The notes below the pieces were generated by a model, which was given only the letters and a program-made list of their open reading frames with translations, was not told the DNA's origin and searched no databases. From the NCBI GenBank assembly GCA_945881835.1, contig CAMCVP010000003.1:1-64000 (forward strand): 64,000 nucleotides of DNA, in the 5' to 3' direction. A program made the translations under genes and the position numbers. Shown one piece after another: positions 41,732 through 49,919 of this stretch. How positions within the stretch are numbered: the first letter of the stretch is position 1; each line of letters opens with the position of its first letter. This DNA is from Chryseobacterium gleum (GTDB lineage: Bacteria; Bacteroidota; Bacteroidia; Flavobacteriales_D; Sanyastnellaceae).

Positions 41732-43420
41732 ATGAAAAAAGGATTATCGTCGGTAGTAGTTGCGCTAACAGCAGTTACTCTTCTTTTTCAAGGTTGTGCC
41801 GGTCTTGGCTCAATGCAAAAACACATGGAAGAACACATGGAAGAACTTAACTTCCAAGTTGAACCTAGTCCATTGGAAGTTCACGGTGACTCTGTAAAGG
41901 TGACTATCACAGGTAAATTCCCTGAAAAGTATTTTGCTAAATCAGTTTCTGCACAAGCTACTCCTGCTATTGTTTGGAACGGTGGAGAAGCAACTTACAA
42001 GGTTCAAGAATTCAAAGGTGAGAAAGCAACAGGTAACGGAGATGTAATTCCTTTCAAAACAGGAAAAAGCTTCAAATACACTGCAACTCTTCCTTACTCT
42101 GCAGGCATGGAATCTTCTAAATTAGAATTACGCCTGAAAGGTTCAAAGGGAAGCAAGACAGCTTCTTTCCCTGCTGTTGAAATTGCGAAGGGTGTAATCA
42201 CAACTCCATACTTAATGAAGAGCGATGACAAGGTTATTGGCTCTAAAGATGCATTAATTCGTTCAACGGACAAGACATTTGAAGCTGTCGTTAACTTCGA
42301 TTTGAACTCTTCTGTGTTGAAGCCAGCTGAAATGAAAGATACTGATATCGCTGAATTGCAAGCTTTGTTAACCTCAATCAGCACAAACCCTAAAATGGTT
42401 GTGACTCAAATTGAATTGCAATCATACGCTTCTCCAGAAGGTGAAATTTTATTGAACGACGATCTAGCAGTAGAGCGTGCTAAGGCTGGAAGTAAAGTAA
42501 TGACGAATGTTTTGAAGACTTCTAAATTAGATGTTCTTTACGGTGCATTGGTAAAAGAGAATCCAAAAGGTGAAGACTGGGACGGATTCAAGGCTGCAAT
42601 GGATAAATCAGCAATCGCTGACCGTGACATTATCGTTCGTATTCTTCAAAGAACAACAGACTTAACGGAAAGAGAAACAGAAATCAAGAACATCTCTAAG
42701 ACATACACTGAAATCAAAGATTTGATTTTCCCATCACTTCGTCGTTGTGTTATCCGTGTCTATTACACAGAAAACGGATACACAGATGCTGAATTGATTT
42801 CTTTAGGAAAGACAAACGCTTCTGTATTGAACTACGAAGAGTTGATGAAAGCAGGTTCATTAATTGAAGATGCAAACGTTCAAGCTGCTATCTACAAAGA
42901 GGCTGAAGGAAAGGCAAACGGTGACTACCGAGCTTCGAACAACTTGGGTGTTGTTTACTACGGAATGAACAAGTCTTCTGAGGCTGCTAAGCAATTTGAA
43001 AAAGCTTACGGAATGAAGAAGAACGCAGAGACTTCTAACAACCACGGTGTTGCAGTTCGTTTAAGTGGTGACCGCAAAGGAGCAATGAAATTGTTCAACG
43101 AAAGCGGTTCAGCAGAAAGCAAATACAACAAAGGACTTATCCTTATTGCTAACGGTGACTACGCGGGTGCAGTTTCAACAATGAAAGATGTGAAGTCATT
43201 CAACTCTGCCTTGGCGAAAATGTTAAGCGGGGACAATGCTGGTGCGAAATCAGACTTGGATGCTAGCGGAGACAAATCTGCTTTAGCAGATTACCTTCGT
43301 GCTATCATCTGCGCTCGTTCAAACGATGCTGCTGGTAAAGATTCAAACTTAAGCTCAGCTATCGCAAAAGACGGTTCTTTAGGTGAGAAAGCAAAAACAG
43401 ATCTTGAGTTCACGAAGTAA
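41732..43420 (+). CDS. Large lipoprotein with OmpA-like and TPR-like regions
   Basis: A 562-residue protein with a lipoprotein signal (lipobox LFQGC, Cys ~22) and an EEHMEEL stretch encoded by a 12-base tandem repeat (41821-41844). Residues ~30-160 are beta-rich. Residues ~185-270 resemble an OmpA-like domain: VNFDLNSSVLKPAEM and IELQSYASPEGEILLNDDLA followed by RA match the fold's F-x-x-x-S-x-x-L and S-P-E-G...N..L...RA. Residues ~370-560 are Ala-rich helices resembling TPRs (YRASNNLGVVYYGMNKSSEA, TSNNHGVAVRLSGDRKGAMK). It is probably an abundant periplasmic or outer-membrane protein: frequent preferred codons, a clear promoter and a UUCG terminator suggest strong expression. Confidence 0.8.
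   Translation: MKKGLSSVVVALTAVTLLFQGCAGLGSMQKHMEEHMEELNFQVEPSPLEVHGDSVKVTITGKFPEKYFAKSVSAQATPAIVWNGGEATYKVQEFKGEKATGNGDVIPFKTGKSFKYTATLPYSAGMESSKLELRLKGSKGSKTASFPAVEIAKGVITTPYLMKSDDKVIGSKDALIRSTDKTFEAVVNFDLNSSVLKPAEMKDTDIAELQALLTSISTNPKMVVTQIELQSYASPEGEILLNDDLAVERAKAGSKVMTNVLKTSKLDVLYGALVKENPKGEDWDGFKAAMDKSAIADRDIIVRILQRTTDLTERETEIKNISKTYTEIKDLIFPSLRRCVIRVYYTENGYTDAELISLGKTNASVLNYEELMKAGSLIEDANVQAAIYKEAEGKANGDYRASNNLGVVYYGMNKSSEAAKQFEKAYGMKKNAETSNNHGVAVRLSGDRKGAMKLFNESGSAESKYNKGLILIANGDYAGAVSTMKDVKSFNSALAKMLSGDNAGAKSDLDASGDKSALADYLRAIICARSNDAAGKDSNLSSAIAKDGSLGEKAKTDLEFTK
41821..41844 (+). repeat. 12-base perfect tandem repeat inside the lipoprotein gene
   Basis: ACACATGGAAGA occurs twice in direct succession, in frame, encoding HMEEHMEE near the mature N-terminus. 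Copy-number change would keep the reading frame. Confidence 0.85.
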
Positions 43421-43440
43421 TTCGAATAGATATAAAAATG

Positions 43441-43466
43441 AAAAAGGGACTTCGGTCCCTTTTTTT
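43441..43466. terminator. Bidirectional UUCG-tetraloop terminator
   Basis: AAAAAGGGAC-TTCG-GTCCCTTTTT is a perfect 10-bp stem closed by a C(UUCG)G tetraloop and followed by T. It serves the lipoprotein gene and probably also the convergent DUF3078 gene that ends at 43472. Confidence 0.92.
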
Positions 43467-43471
43467 ATTTC

Positions 43472-44485
43472 TTATTTTGTGTTGAAGGAATACGTGAATC
43501 CGATAGCCATGAGCTCTTTGAATTGCAGACCAGGACCAATATCTGCAGGATGAAACACACCATTCTCATCTGTTAATTCAGGCGATTTAATAATGCGAAT
43601 GTCATCGTCGTAAATCATTTGAGCCGTTATAGTCACAGATAAATATTTGTTCACCTTCATGTTGAAGTTGTTCTCCCAGTTCACGTCTACATTCTCTGGA
43701 TTCTTAGCATAGTTCGAAAACAACTCCAACTTACTCGTCCAGTTCACGTTTTCCAAAATAACGTTCGTGTAGTTCAATCGAATATATCCTCCGTTTTCAT
43801 TCCGTCTGTGTTTTCCAGGAACGAGTATGTTTCCATTCGCATCGCGAACAGCTGGAGTTACGCCGAACTGCCCAGCATTAGCAAGGTCGTTATTCATGAC
43901 AAATGTTGCTCTGTAAGTGAAAGGGGCGAAGAATGCTGAAACGCCTTTCTTGGGCTTGTAATCCATTCCCAACGCACCTACAACATAAGCCGGAGAAAAC
44001 AAGTCACTGACTTTTCCCTTTGAGTAATCGGGAAGTCCAGAAGGAAGGGTGGTGTAACCAGGTGCAACCTGACTTCGAACCGAAAGTAGAAAAGAGTAAT
44101 ACCAATTTTTCGAAGCCTGTTGGCCGTATTTACTTGAAAAATCAAAGCGGTCATCTGTTTTTATTGATGGGATAGAGAAGTCAACAATGCTTCTTCCATA
44201 AGACAGGTTCACAGCATTGTCCCAAGCACGCTTGTCTTTTCGATATAAAACAACGGAGTTGAAAATTCCAGTTACGTTGAACGAACTATTTCCACCGGCC
44301 GCCCAATTCTTTAGATAAGTTTGAGTGGTGTTAATGCTTGAAGACAGTTTGAAATACCAACCCGTATCTTGAATAGGATGAAGGGTGCGCATGGAACCTT
44401 CTTCTTGCGAAATGGGATTCAATGCGGGCTGCGCCCATGAAATCAGGGGCGTAAATAATAATAGAAGTAACAACACTTTGCGCAT
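43472..44485 (-). CDS. DUF3078 family secreted or outer-membrane protein
   Basis: A 337-residue protein with a signal peptide (1-about 18, ending ISWAQ). It has the DUF3078 start GWYFKLSSSINTTQTYLKNW and AAGGNSSFNVTGIFN, then many alternating hydrophobic strands (WDNAVNLSYGRSIVDF, WYYSFLLSVRSQ, VSAFFAPFTYRATFVM) and a C-terminal strand ending in an aromatic residue (IGFTYSFNTK). This pattern suggests an outer-membrane beta-barrel. Function is unknown. It shares a terminator with the convergent lipoprotein gene and has its own -7 box. Confidence 0.85.
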   Translation of the reverse strand: MRKVLLLLLLFTPLISWAQPALNPISQEEGSMRTLHPIQDTGWYFKLSSSINTTQTYLKNWAAGGNSSFNVTGIFNSVVLYRKDKRAWDNAVNLSYGRSIVDFSIPSIKTDDRFDFSSKYGQQASKNWYYSFLLSVRSQVAPGYTTLPSGLPDYSKGKVSDLFSPAYVVGALGMDYKPKKGVSAFFAPFTYRATFVMNNDLANAGQFGVTPAVRDANGNILVPGKHRRNENGGYIRLNYTNVILENVNWTSKLELFSNYAKNPENVDVNWENNFNMKVNKYLSVTITAQMIYDDDIRIIKSPELTDENGVFHPADIGPGLQFKELMAIGFTYSFNTK

Positions 44486-44491
44486 ACGCTA

Positions 44492-44499
44492 CGAAACTA
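44492..44499 (-). promoter_or_regulatory. Probable -7 element for the DUF3078 gene
   Basis: Reads TAGTTTCG on the minus strand (one mismatch), 6 bases before the ATG. A plus-strand TAACATTG (44542-44549) lies 4 bases before the next gene's ATG in the same 68-base gap. Confidence 0.5.
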
Positions 44500-44553
44500 A
44501 TTTTTCTTTGAACACATATCAGAATCATTCTAAAACTTATTTAACATTGCACT

Positions 44554-44970
44554 ATGAATACCGAAGGATATCCGTCGAAGGTTATAATTGCTTGGGGAGA
44601 GGCCATCTCCGGAAACATTGCCATTCGCGAATGGCTCATGGCAAACGGTTACCCTGAATTGGGAATATTCGTTCACGCTTTGAACAACCAAAACGATGCG
44701 CGCACCTGGCTAATGGAAAACAATTTTCCGCACCTCATGGCACTTGTCAATGGCGCTGAAGGAAATCCCAATGCCTTGCTTTGGTTGAAGAACAACAAGT
44801 ACGATGTGTTAGAAAAAATGGCCAGAGCCGCAGACAACAATGAAGAGTCTTTGATGTGGTTGTTGGAAAAGAATCTTCCAGATATGGCAGCTATTGCGCA
44901 ACGAATTTGCCTCGTTAAAAATGAAATTGAACGTCGGAATAACGACATTCATTCGATTTCACCGTTCTAA
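44554..44970 (+). CDS. Small helical-repeat protein of unknown function
   Basis: A 138-residue cytosolic protein without signal or membrane segments. It contains at least three units of about 33-34 residues with the pattern (x)WLM-x-N-x-(Y/F)-P-x-L-x5-A-L/A-x-N-x2-(D/E): REWLMANGYPELGIFVHAL, RTWLMENNFPHLMALVNGA and LLWLKNNKYDVLEKMARAA, then LMWLLEKNLPDMAAIAQRI. The repeats look like stacked helix pairs. I do not recognise a family. Its stop overlaps the stop of the convergent M16 protease gene by 4 bases (CTAA). Confidence 0.72.
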   Translation: MNTEGYPSKVIIAWGEAISGNIAIREWLMANGYPELGIFVHALNNQNDARTWLMENNFPHLMALVNGAEGNPNALLWLKNNKYDVLEKMARAADNNEESLMWLLEKNLPDMAAIAQRICLVKNEIERRNNDIHSISPF

Positions 44971-46211
44971 TTTTTTTTCGGGACATAGGCCAAGACATTC
45001 ATTTTATCGAAATGAAAGGTGTCGTTCGCTGCCTGTTGAATTTGATCCGAAGTTATTTCCTCCAATTTGAGAAACACCTCTTTCATGGTGTCAATGCGAT
45101 TGAAAAGATGAAGACTTTTTCCAAGGTTGAACATGAGCGCGCTGCCGCTGTCTTGCGCCAAAGCCATTTGTCCAATGATTTGTTTTTTAGCTTCGTGCAA
45201 TTGACGGCTGCTCATTTTGTTGTCTTTGTAATAGCTCAACGTTTTTTCAGCGAGGTCAGTTGCTTTCTTGAGATTCTCTTTATCCGTTCCCAAATACAAA
45301 CTGAAAATTCCACAATCGCTAAAGGGGGCGTAAGTACATTCCACATGATAAGCCAATCCGTGTTTCTCGCGAATGACCATGCTGAGTTTGTTGTTCAATG
45401 CAGGGCCTCCTAACACATTGGTAAGAAGCGTTAGTGCAGGACGAAGCTTGTGCGGATAGGCATAGGCTTTTCCGCCTATTAGATAATTCACTTGATGAAT
45501 TTCTTTTTCAAGATGAATTTTCTTTCCGGCTTTTAAAGTGGGCTTGGTTCTTTTCTGTGTGAAAGGAGAGAGCTTTTGCTTGCCGAGGTATTGTTCCAAC
45601 AACGATTGAAGTTTTTCAATTGGAATATTTCCGGCTGAAGAAAACACCAATTGCTCTGCCGTTAAATTACGTTTCCGGAAGCGTTCAAGGTGAGAACGCT
45701 TCATGGCATTAATACTTTCTTTTGTTCCTAGAATACTTCGGCCTATGGCATGTTTGCCGAATAAATGTTCTTCGAATTCCTCGAAAATCATTTCGCTCGG
45801 ACTGTCGAAATAACTGTTCAGTTCATCAATGATTACCTCTTTTTCCTTTTCAATTTCTTCAGCAGGGAAAGAAGGGTGAAAAGTAATGTCAGCTATGAGT
45901 TCAATGGCTCGTTCGTAGTGCTCCTTCAGCATAGAGGCATGAATCCATGTTTCTTCTTTTGCAGTGAAGGCATTGAGTTCTCCGCCTACAGCATCGAGTC
46001 TCGAAAGGATATGATGATTCTTGCGCGTTTTGGTCCCTTTGAAAAAGCAGTGCTCTAGAAAATGTGCTAGACCATGTTCGTCTTCTTCTTCATCGCGACT
46101 TCCAGCTGCGATCATTAAGCCACAGTGCGCAACGTCGCGATCCATGGGCTGATGAACCACACGTATTCCGTTCGATAAAGTAAATACAACGGGGTTTGGA
46201 AGTAAACTCAA
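44967..46211 (-). CDS. M16 family zinc metallopeptidase
   Basis: A 414-residue insulinase/pitrilysin-fold protease. The inverted zinc motif is HFLEHCFFKGT (H-x-x-E-H, near residue 50). The downstream Glu lies in the VIIDELNSYFDSPSEMIFEE region, and the second half has the RxxY-like segment VIREKHGLAYHVECTY. The two M16 subdomains fill the length. No signal peptide is seen, so it is probably cytosolic, resembling the processing-peptidase-like members. It starts 4 bases inside the DUF4920 gene's end and is cotranscribed with it. Confidence 0.94.
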   Translation of the reverse strand: MSLLPNPVVFTLSNGIRVVHQPMDRDVAHCGLMIAAGSRDEEEDEHGLAHFLEHCFFKGTKTRKNHHILSRLDAVGGELNAFTAKEETWIHASMLKEHYERAIELIADITFHPSFPAEEIEKEKEVIIDELNSYFDSPSEMIFEEFEEHLFGKHAIGRSILGTKESINAMKRSHLERFRKRNLTAEQLVFSSAGNIPIEKLQSLLEQYLGKQKLSPFTQKRTKPTLKAGKKIHLEKEIHQVNYLIGGKAYAYPHKLRPALTLLTNVLGGPALNNKLSMVIREKHGLAYHVECTYAPFSDCGIFSLYLGTDKENLKKATDLAEKTLSYYKDNKMSSRQLHEAKKQIIGQMALAQDSGSALMFNLGKSLHLFNRIDTMKEVFLKLEEITSDQIQQAANDTFHFDKMNVLAYVPKKN

Positions 46212-46729
46212 TGTGCGCAGTTTTCGCCCTTCAAGGTTTTCTTTCCACCTTTTCCACCTTCTACTATCTGCACGCCGCTTGCGTTGAATACAAGTTGCTT
46301 TTGAGGCTCGGTAATTTTTGCAATTTCCTCTTTCGATTTTCCTGCATCTTCAGCCAAATGCTGCAAATAAGCAACTGTCAATTCTTTGAAATACGCTTCG
46401 CCTTTAACGAATGTTTTCTTCCCTTCACATTTCTCCAATGGAACTGCAAAAGCGTGGTCTTTCATGAAGACAGTCATGCCATCGCCAACAGGCATGGCTA
46501 CTTCCATCCAACATCCTGCCTTCTGGCAAGTTTGAACAATGCTTCCTTCAAACACACATGCGAAGCGCGTTTCCGATTTCATTTTTTCTTGAAGTTCTGA
46601 AAGCGAAATAACATTTTCAACGGTGAATGCTTCGCCGTATGATTTGACTTTGTTTTTACCTGATTTTTGAGCAACAGCAGAAACGCTCAACAGGCTAAAA
46701 GCTATAAATAAGAATGCAAGTTTTTTCAT
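46208..46729 (-). CDS. DUF4920 domain-containing secreted protein
   Basis: A 173-residue protein with a signal peptide (MKKLAFLFIAFSLLSVSAVAQ). The DUF4920 core is ISLSELQEKMKSETRFACVF, then EGSIVQTCQKAGCWMEVAM (Cys-x4-Cys, a possible metal or disulfide site) and MKDHAFAVPLEKCEGK, with a long C-terminal helix. The frame extends upstream, but the Met at 46729 directly precedes the signal peptide and avoids overlap with the MBL gene. Function is not established. It overlaps the M16 gene by 4 bases. Confidence 0.83.
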   Translation of the reverse strand: MKKLAFLFIAFSLLSVSAVAQKSGKNKVKSYGEAFTVENVISLSELQEKMKSETRFACVFEGSIVQTCQKAGCWMEVAMPVGDGMTVFMKDHAFAVPLEKCEGKKTFVKGEAYFKELTVAYLQHLAEDAGKSKEEIAKITEPQKQLVFNASGVQIVEGGKGGKKTLKGENCAH

Positions 46730-46760
46730 TTTGAAATATTTAGTGCAAAAGTAATAGAGA

Positions 46761-47525
46761 TTAATCCAATTCAATCGTTAATCCATCATAAGCCAAATGA
46801 ACATTTACAGGCAGTTCAGTCGTAACGTCTGCATGCTTTCCGAGCTGGTGGCTAATGTGTGTGAGGTAAGCTCTTTTGGGCTTAATCCGCGCAATTAGTT
46901 CAAGCGCTTCGTCGAAGGTGAAGTGAGAAGGATGGGCTTCTTTCCGAAGTCCATTCAGCACAAGTATTTCGCTTCCAATGACTTTTTCAATTTCTTCTTC
47001 CGAAATGAAATTTGCATCGGTGATGTAGGTGAAATTTCCAATGCGATAACCGAATACTTTCATTTTGAAATGAAGGACTTCAATAGGAGTGAAGTTTATT
47101 CCGTTTATGTTGAAAGGTGCGTTTTCAATACGATTCAAAATAATTTCAGGTACTCCAGGATATTTCTTTTCAGAAAACGCGTAATGAAATTCTCTACGCA
47201 ATGCCTCTTCCACTTGTTCAGTGCAATAAACATTTATGGGTTGTCCCATGGTGAAATTAAACGCACGAACATCGTCTAGTCCAGCAATGTGATCTTTATG
47301 CTCGTGCGTGAAAACAATGGCGTCTAGATGCGTAGCATTGTCGCGAAGCATTTGTTGTCTGAAGTCTGGTCCCGAATCAATAACAATGTATTTTCCGTCA
47401 ATGGTCAATGCTACAGCGCTTCTCAAGCGTTTATCACGTTCGTCGTTGGACGTACAAACGGCACATTTGCAAGAAATGAGGGGGACTCCCTGACTTGTTC
47501 CTGTTCCTAAAAATGTTATGCGCAT
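46761..47525 (-). CDS. PhnP-like metallo-beta-lactamase-fold hydrolase
   Basis: A 254-residue MBL-fold enzyme. It begins with ITFLGTGTSQGVPLISCKCA, a PhnP-type start with the CxC-x2-C zinc site (CKCAVC). The HxHxDH motif is in VFTHEHKDHIAGLDDVRAF, and the later ligands are in YITDANFIS and AYLTHISHQLG. PhnP-type enzymes cleave cyclic phosphodiesters, but no phosphonate genes are nearby, so the substrate is open. Its ATG is 6 bases from an exact -7 box placed back-to-back with that of the radical SAM gene. Confidence 0.9.
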   Translation of the reverse strand: MRITFLGTGTSQGVPLISCKCAVCTSNDERDKRLRSAVALTIDGKYIVIDSGPDFRQQMLRDNATHLDAIVFTHEHKDHIAGLDDVRAFNFTMGQPINVYCTEQVEEALRREFHYAFSEKKYPGVPEIILNRIENAPFNINGINFTPIEVLHFKMKVFGYRIGNFTYITDANFISEEEIEKVIGSEILVLNGLRKEAHPSHFTFDEALELIARIKPKRAYLTHISHQLGKHADVTTELPVNVHLAYDGLTIELD

Positions 47526-47531
47526 ATTTCA

Positions 47532-47539
47532 CAAAGATA
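47532..47539 (-). promoter_or_regulatory. -7 element for the MBL-fold hydrolase gene
   Basis: Reads TATCTTTG on the minus strand, an exact match, 6 bases from the ATG. Confidence 0.68.
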
Positions 47540-47544
47540 GAATG

Positions 47545-47552
47545 TACTTTTG
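47545..47552 (+). promoter_or_regulatory. -7 element for the radical SAM gene
   Basis: TACTTTTG is an exact match, 4 bases from the ATG at 47557 and only 5 bases from the divergent -7 box. Confidence 0.68.
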
Positions 47553-47556
47553 CAAC

Positions 47557-48867
47557 ATGAAAAAATCAATTCATCCGAAGGAAGTTCCGTTCATGGTTTA
47601 TGCCGATGCAGAAGGAAACATTTTTGAAGACACGAATTATGAAGTGGTAGGAAGATCGGGATACAACGTGTACCCGCTTACTCCGGAGGATTTTATTGAA
47701 CTTCCTTTTGGAAGTGATTTGTTCACGTTGCCGGGCCGACGTCCATATGGACTAAGCATTGAAACCGGCGAAATGGAATGTCACGAAGACATTCAAGCGG
47801 TTGCAAGTTTGAACGCGCCTGCTTATACGCAGTTGTATTCAGCTGCATTTGGAACAGACGAACAAGATGCGCCCACACTTCCGTTGTACGCATACACAGC
47901 AGTGGGTTGGTATGATGGGAAGTTTTATACAACGGCCGTTCGCATTGATGCAGATGAGCGTCAAGATTTAGAAAATTTCGATCGCGAGCACATTTGGGAA
48001 GTAACAAGAAAGCGTTTGGAAGACCATCCGAACAACAGATTGGTTCAGCATTTAGGAAACAATTGCAGTTTGAAATACTGCTGTCCGGCTGCGCGTAACT
48101 TTTTCATGGGAAGATGGGAAGCGCCTATTCCTGTAAGTCCTGCGTGCAACAGCAATTGCTTAGGATGTATTTCATTTCAACCAGAAGAACATGAGTTGAC
48201 GTCACCACAAGACCGCTTGGATTTCATTCCAACCGTTGCGGAAATTGTTGAATATACACTTCCGCATTTGATGAATGCCGAGCGTCCAATCGTGAGCTTC
48301 GGTCAAGGTTGTGAAGGCGAACCGTTGTTGGTTTGGCAGACCATTCGTGATGTTATTATTGAATTGCGAAAGCACACTTCGCGTGGTATCATTAACCTGA
48401 ACACCAACGGCAGCAAACCTAAAGCGGTTGAAGAGTTAATGAAGGTAGGATTAGATAGCATTCGTGTCAGCACGAATTCGCTTCGTAAAAACATTTACGA
48501 AGCCTATTATTTGCCGAACAATTATAAGTTCGAAGACATTGTTGAATCAGCGCGTATTGTTCGTCAATACGGCGGATGGGCGAGCATCAACTACTTTACA
48601 TTCCCAGGAATGACAGACCATCCGGAAGAGTTTGAAGCACTTCGCAATTTCATTAAGCATACTGATATAAGCATGATTCAATGGCGTAATTTCAACATTG
48701 ATCCCGATTGGTATTTAGGAAAAATAGGTGTAACCGAATTGCCAGAGGGCATGGGTGTTCGAAATGTCTTAGATCAGATCAGAGAGGAGTTCCCGCATTT
48801 GGCTTATGGGTACTTCAATCCACCACAAGAGATTCAGGTGGAATACAACAAACTTAGAAAGGCCTAA
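47557..48867 (+). CDS. Radical SAM protein of unknown specificity
   Basis: A 436-residue protein. The Fe-S ligands of the radical SAM core are in SPACNSNCLGCISF (C-x3-C-x2-C, near residue 205). SFGQGCEGEPLL (GGE-like SAM contact), LNTNGSKPKAVEELMK and DSIRVSTNSLRKNIYEAYY follow as expected for a (beta/alpha)6 core. A ~190-residue N-terminal part precedes it, with NNCSLKYCCPAARNFFMG just upstream of the cluster. The start is set at 47557, because the in-frame upstream codons include the promoter. It converges on the agmatinase-family gene with 5 bases between stops. Substrate unknown. Confidence 0.87.
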   Translation: MKKSIHPKEVPFMVYADAEGNIFEDTNYEVVGRSGYNVYPLTPEDFIELPFGSDLFTLPGRRPYGLSIETGEMECHEDIQAVASLNAPAYTQLYSAAFGTDEQDAPTLPLYAYTAVGWYDGKFYTTAVRIDADERQDLENFDREHIWEVTRKRLEDHPNNRLVQHLGNNCSLKYCCPAARNFFMGRWEAPIPVSPACNSNCLGCISFQPEEHELTSPQDRLDFIPTVAEIVEYTLPHLMNAERPIVSFGQGCEGEPLLVWQTIRDVIIELRKHTSRGIINLNTNGSKPKAVEELMKVGLDSIRVSTNSLRKNIYEAYYLPNNYKFEDIVESARIVRQYGGWASINYFTFPGMTDHPEEFEALRNFIKHTDISMIQWRNFNIDPDWYLGKIGVTELPEGMGVRNVLDQIREEFPHLAYGYFNPPQEIQVEYNKLRKA

Positions 48868-48872
48868 AGGGT

Positions 48873-49913
48873 TTAGTGAGCGGCAACACCACACATGTGG
48901 TAAAGCAAGCGCGCGCCTACGTTGCCGTTCCAGTCGTCTTCGCCCGGAGCAACTTCTACTAAGTCGAAACCAATGATGTTCTTCTTAGCTTTCAATTGAC
49001 TTAATAAATACAACGCTTGTTGAAAAGTTAGTCCACCCGGCACAGGTGTTCCCGTATTCGGACAGAGGGTGGGATCTAATCCGTCGATGTCGAAGCTAAT
49101 GTATACGTCGTTAGGAAGTGCATTAATAATCGCGTTGCAGCGTTCTTTCCACAACTCTCCTTCAAACGCTGCACGCTGAATTTCTGCATCGGTATGAACG
49201 ATAATTCTTCCGTTTGAATTAACAACACGGTCGTTCTCTTCCTTACAGAAATCACGAATTCCAACTTGAACCAATTTGGTTATTTGTGGAATTTGAAGCG
49301 CGTTGTACATGATAGAAGCGTGCGAATACGTGAACCCTTCGTAGGCTTCACGTAAGTCCATGTGCGCATCTACGTGAAGAATTCCGAAGTTGTCATAACG
49401 GTCAGACAAAGTCTGAAGATATCCGAGAGGAGTGCTATGGTCACCACCAATAAGCCCAACTGTTTTACCAGCATCGAGCCATTTCTTGGTTTGATCTGAA
49501 ACGTATTGCACCATATCGGCACAGCCTTCGTTTATTTCTTGAAGAATGTCTTGAAGTTCATCGTCCTCTTCAATGCTCTCACCTTCTTCCCAAGCAGAAA
49601 TAATTTCTTCAGCTTTTTCCTTCAATGAATTGCTTCTTGAATGAAGGGCACCGTTTTGCTCAAGCATGGCAATGCCTTTCTTCCACAATTCAGGAAATTC
49701 AGGATGATGAAGGTCAACTTGAAGACTCGATTCGAAAATATGTTCAGGACCTTCAGAAGCACCGCCGCCGTAGCTCACGGTAACTTCCCACGGAACAGGA
49801 AGAAGAACAATATCACTTTCGTCAATGGTGAATGGTAACCCAAACATCTGACTATCTGCAACACCAGCACTGTTGGGGTTGAAGGAATTTATTTTTTCTT
49901 CTTTGCTCGACAT
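48873..49913 (-). CDS. Arginase/agmatinase family ureohydrolase
   Basis: A 346-residue member of the ureohydrolase fold with all Mn ligands: GLIGGDHSTPLGYL (His), GILHVDAHMDLREAY (Asp-x-His-x-Asp) and ISFDIDGLDPTLCPNTGTPV (Asp-x-Asp), then PGGLTFQQALYLL and GFDLVEVAPGEDD. A ~90-residue acidic insertion (EEGESIEEDDELQD) sits before the core. Bacteroidota versions are usually called agmatinase-family; formimidoylglutamase is an alternative, given hutI at 15340. The substrate cannot be fixed from sequence. It lies 6 bases downstream of sucC on the same strand, so it is probably read from the same transcript. Confidence 0.9.
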   Translation of the reverse strand: MSSKEEKINSFNPNSAGVADSQMFGLPFTIDESDIVLLPVPWEVTVSYGGGASEGPEHIFESSLQVDLHHPEFPELWKKGIAMLEQNGALHSRSNSLKEKAEEIISAWEEGESIEEDDELQDILQEINEGCADMVQYVSDQTKKWLDAGKTVGLIGGDHSTPLGYLQTLSDRYDNFGILHVDAHMDLREAYEGFTYSHASIMYNALQIPQITKLVQVGIRDFCKEENDRVVNSNGRIIVHTDAEIQRAAFEGELWKERCNAIINALPNDVYISFDIDGLDPTLCPNTGTPVPGGLTFQQALYLLSQLKAKKNIIGFDLVEVAPGEDDWNGNVGARLLYHMCGVAAH

Positions 49914-49919
49914 GTTGAA

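Noticed and set aside
41821-41844. Phase-variable repeat in the lipoprotein gene
   Set aside because: The tandem unit is 12 bases and in frame with only two copies, so slippage would not switch the gene off.
46196-46600. A 134-residue plus-strand open frame
   Set aside because: Antisense to DUF4920, whose signal peptide and conserved Cys motif mark the real strand.
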